A DNA stretch of 5,831 nt from Oscillospiraceae bacterium (lineage in GTDB: Bacteria > Bacillota > Clostridia > Oscillospirales > Ruminococcaceae). Each line of letters begins with the position of its first letter. The stretch's first letter is position 1. The position numbers were made by a program, and so were the translations under genes. Below the pieces are notes generated by a model. The model worked only from the letters and a program-made list of their open reading frames with translations, searched no databases and was not told where the DNA came from. Location of the stretch: the NCBI GenBank assembly GCA_015067125.1, contig SVNB01000101.1, positions 1-5,831 on the forward strand. Direction: 5' to 3'. Below, one piece after another: positions 5,093 to 5,831 of the stretch.

Positions 5093-5831
5093 ATGTCCGA
5101 AAAAAACATAGATATAATTCTTGAAAAACAAAAAAAGTTTTTTCAAAGCGGCACTTCGCTTTCTGTAGATTTCCGCATAAAAATGCTTAAAAAGCTTTAT
5201 TCCGTCATAGAAAAGCACGAAGAAGAAATTGCAAAAGCGCTTGAAGCCGACCTTGGCAAAAGTTTTGAGGAAGCATTTATGTGCGAAATCGGCCTTGCCA
5301 AAACAGAAATCAGCTATATGCTTCCCCGCATAAAAAAATTTGCCGCAGAAAAAAGGGTAAAAACTCCCCTGGCACAGTTCCCCGCAAAAAGCTATACAAA
5401 GGCTTTGCCATACGGAAACACCCTTATTATGAGCCCATGGAACTATCCTTTTCTTTTAACCATTGAACCGCTTACCGATGCCATTGCCGCAGGAAACACC
5501 GCGGTTATAAAACCCAGCGCCTATGCTCCGGCAACTTCTGACGTTGTGGAAAAAATAATCGAAGAGGTTTTTCCGCAGGAATATATTGCCGTTATAACCG
5601 GCGGAAGAAAAGAAAACGAGGCTCTTCTTAAAAAGAAATTCGATTTTATTTTCTTTACCGGCAGCACAAACGTCGGCAAAACAGTGCTTGCAAACGCGGC
5701 AGAAAATCTTACTCCCTGCGTTCTGGAACTTGGCGGAAAAAGCCCCTGTATTGTGGATAAAACCGCAAAAATCCCTCTTGCGGCAAAGCGCGTTGTTTTC
5801 GGCAAATATCTTAACTGCGGCCAGACCTGCG
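5093..5831 (+). CDS. Aldehyde dehydrogenase, ALDH3 type (partial, runs off the window)
   Basis: The first 246 codons of an NAD(P)-dependent aldehyde dehydrogenase, which oxidises aldehydes to carboxylates. The usual family length is about 450-460 residues, so roughly half is missing at the right edge. Key motifs are in order: SPWNYPF (114-120) with the oxyanion Asn117; IAAGNTAVIKPS (131-142), the cofactor-binding Lys140; FTGST (188-192), the nucleotide-binding turn; LELGGKSP (211-218) with general-base Glu212; and NCGQTC (241-246), where Cys246 should be the catalytic nucleophile. That codon ends one base before the window stops. The wording of these motifs, the compact N-terminus (no approximately 40-residue extension) and cysteine near 245 fit class 3, which acts on medium- and long-chain or aromatic aldehydes. 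A coenzyme-A-acylating type is not supported. It starts 9 bases after marR, so it is in the same operon and likely under its control. The substrate is unknown. Confidence 0.95.
   Translation, partial: MSEKNIDIILEKQKKFFQSGTSLSVDFRIKMLKKLYSVIEKHEEEIAKALEADLGKSFEEAFMCEIGLAKTEISYMLPRIKKFAAEKRVKTPLAQFPAKSYTKALPYGNTLIMSPWNYPFLLTIEPLTDAIAAGNTAVIKPSAYAPATSDVVEKIIEEVFPQEYIAVITGGRKENEALLKKKFDFIFFTGSTNVGKTVLANAAENLTPCVLELGGKSPCIVDKTAKIPLAAKRVVFGKYLNCGQTC

Noticed and set aside
5521..5805. Minus-strand frame of 94 codons within the dehydrogenase gene
   Set aside because: It is antisense to conserved aldehyde dehydrogenase motifs and has no recognisable domain.

Overview
The window looks like a piece of a low-to-moderate-GC Bacillota chromosome, most likely a Clostridia-type anaerobe. 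The grounds are strong AAAGGAG-type Shine-Dalgarno sites in front of most genes, GTG starts, a near-consensus sigma-A promoter, a Gram-positive-style lipoprotein and the family make-up. The genus cannot be read from the sequence. There is no rRNA, tRNA, CRISPR array, insertion sequence or phage gene. Coding density is high, and no gap exceeds about 130 bases.

Left half (9-1911, minus strand): a compact, probably co-transcribed set read right to left. It holds a ZIP-family (GufA/ZIP11-like) metal transporter, a short MutT-type Nudix hydrolase, a second Nudix hydrolase of the 8-oxo-dGTP diphosphatase type, and a 67-residue zinc-ribbon protein. The gaps are 43, 5 and 13 bases. A plausible promoter lies just upstream of the transporter gene. 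The set combines metal import, nucleotide-pool cleaning and a small metal-binding protein; a shared physiological role is inference.

Middle (1912-4513): a 130-base divergent intergenic region, then a large plus-strand gene for an 823-residue secreted lipoprotein of unknown function. By eye it is built from internal duplications: one module that seems to occur three times (N-terminal, middle, C-terminal) and a second, different module that occurs twice. It also has an unusual number of cysteines for an exported protein. This is the most novel gene here.

Right (4514-5831): an excellent promoter (TTGACA-N17-TATTAT) drives a MarR-family regulator gene and, 9 bases after it, an ALDH3-type aldehyde dehydrogenase gene that runs off the window just after its catalytic cysteine codon. 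Two palindromes sharing GTTGA-N4-TCAAC lie in this promoter, one over the -35 and one just downstream of the predicted transcription start. The simple reading is that the MarR protein represses its own operon, and thereby the dehydrogenase, until an unidentified (possibly aldehyde or lipid-derived) ligand releases it.

The observations most worth following are the twin operator, the modular lipoprotein, and a possible 5' leader stem that would cover the lipoprotein start region.
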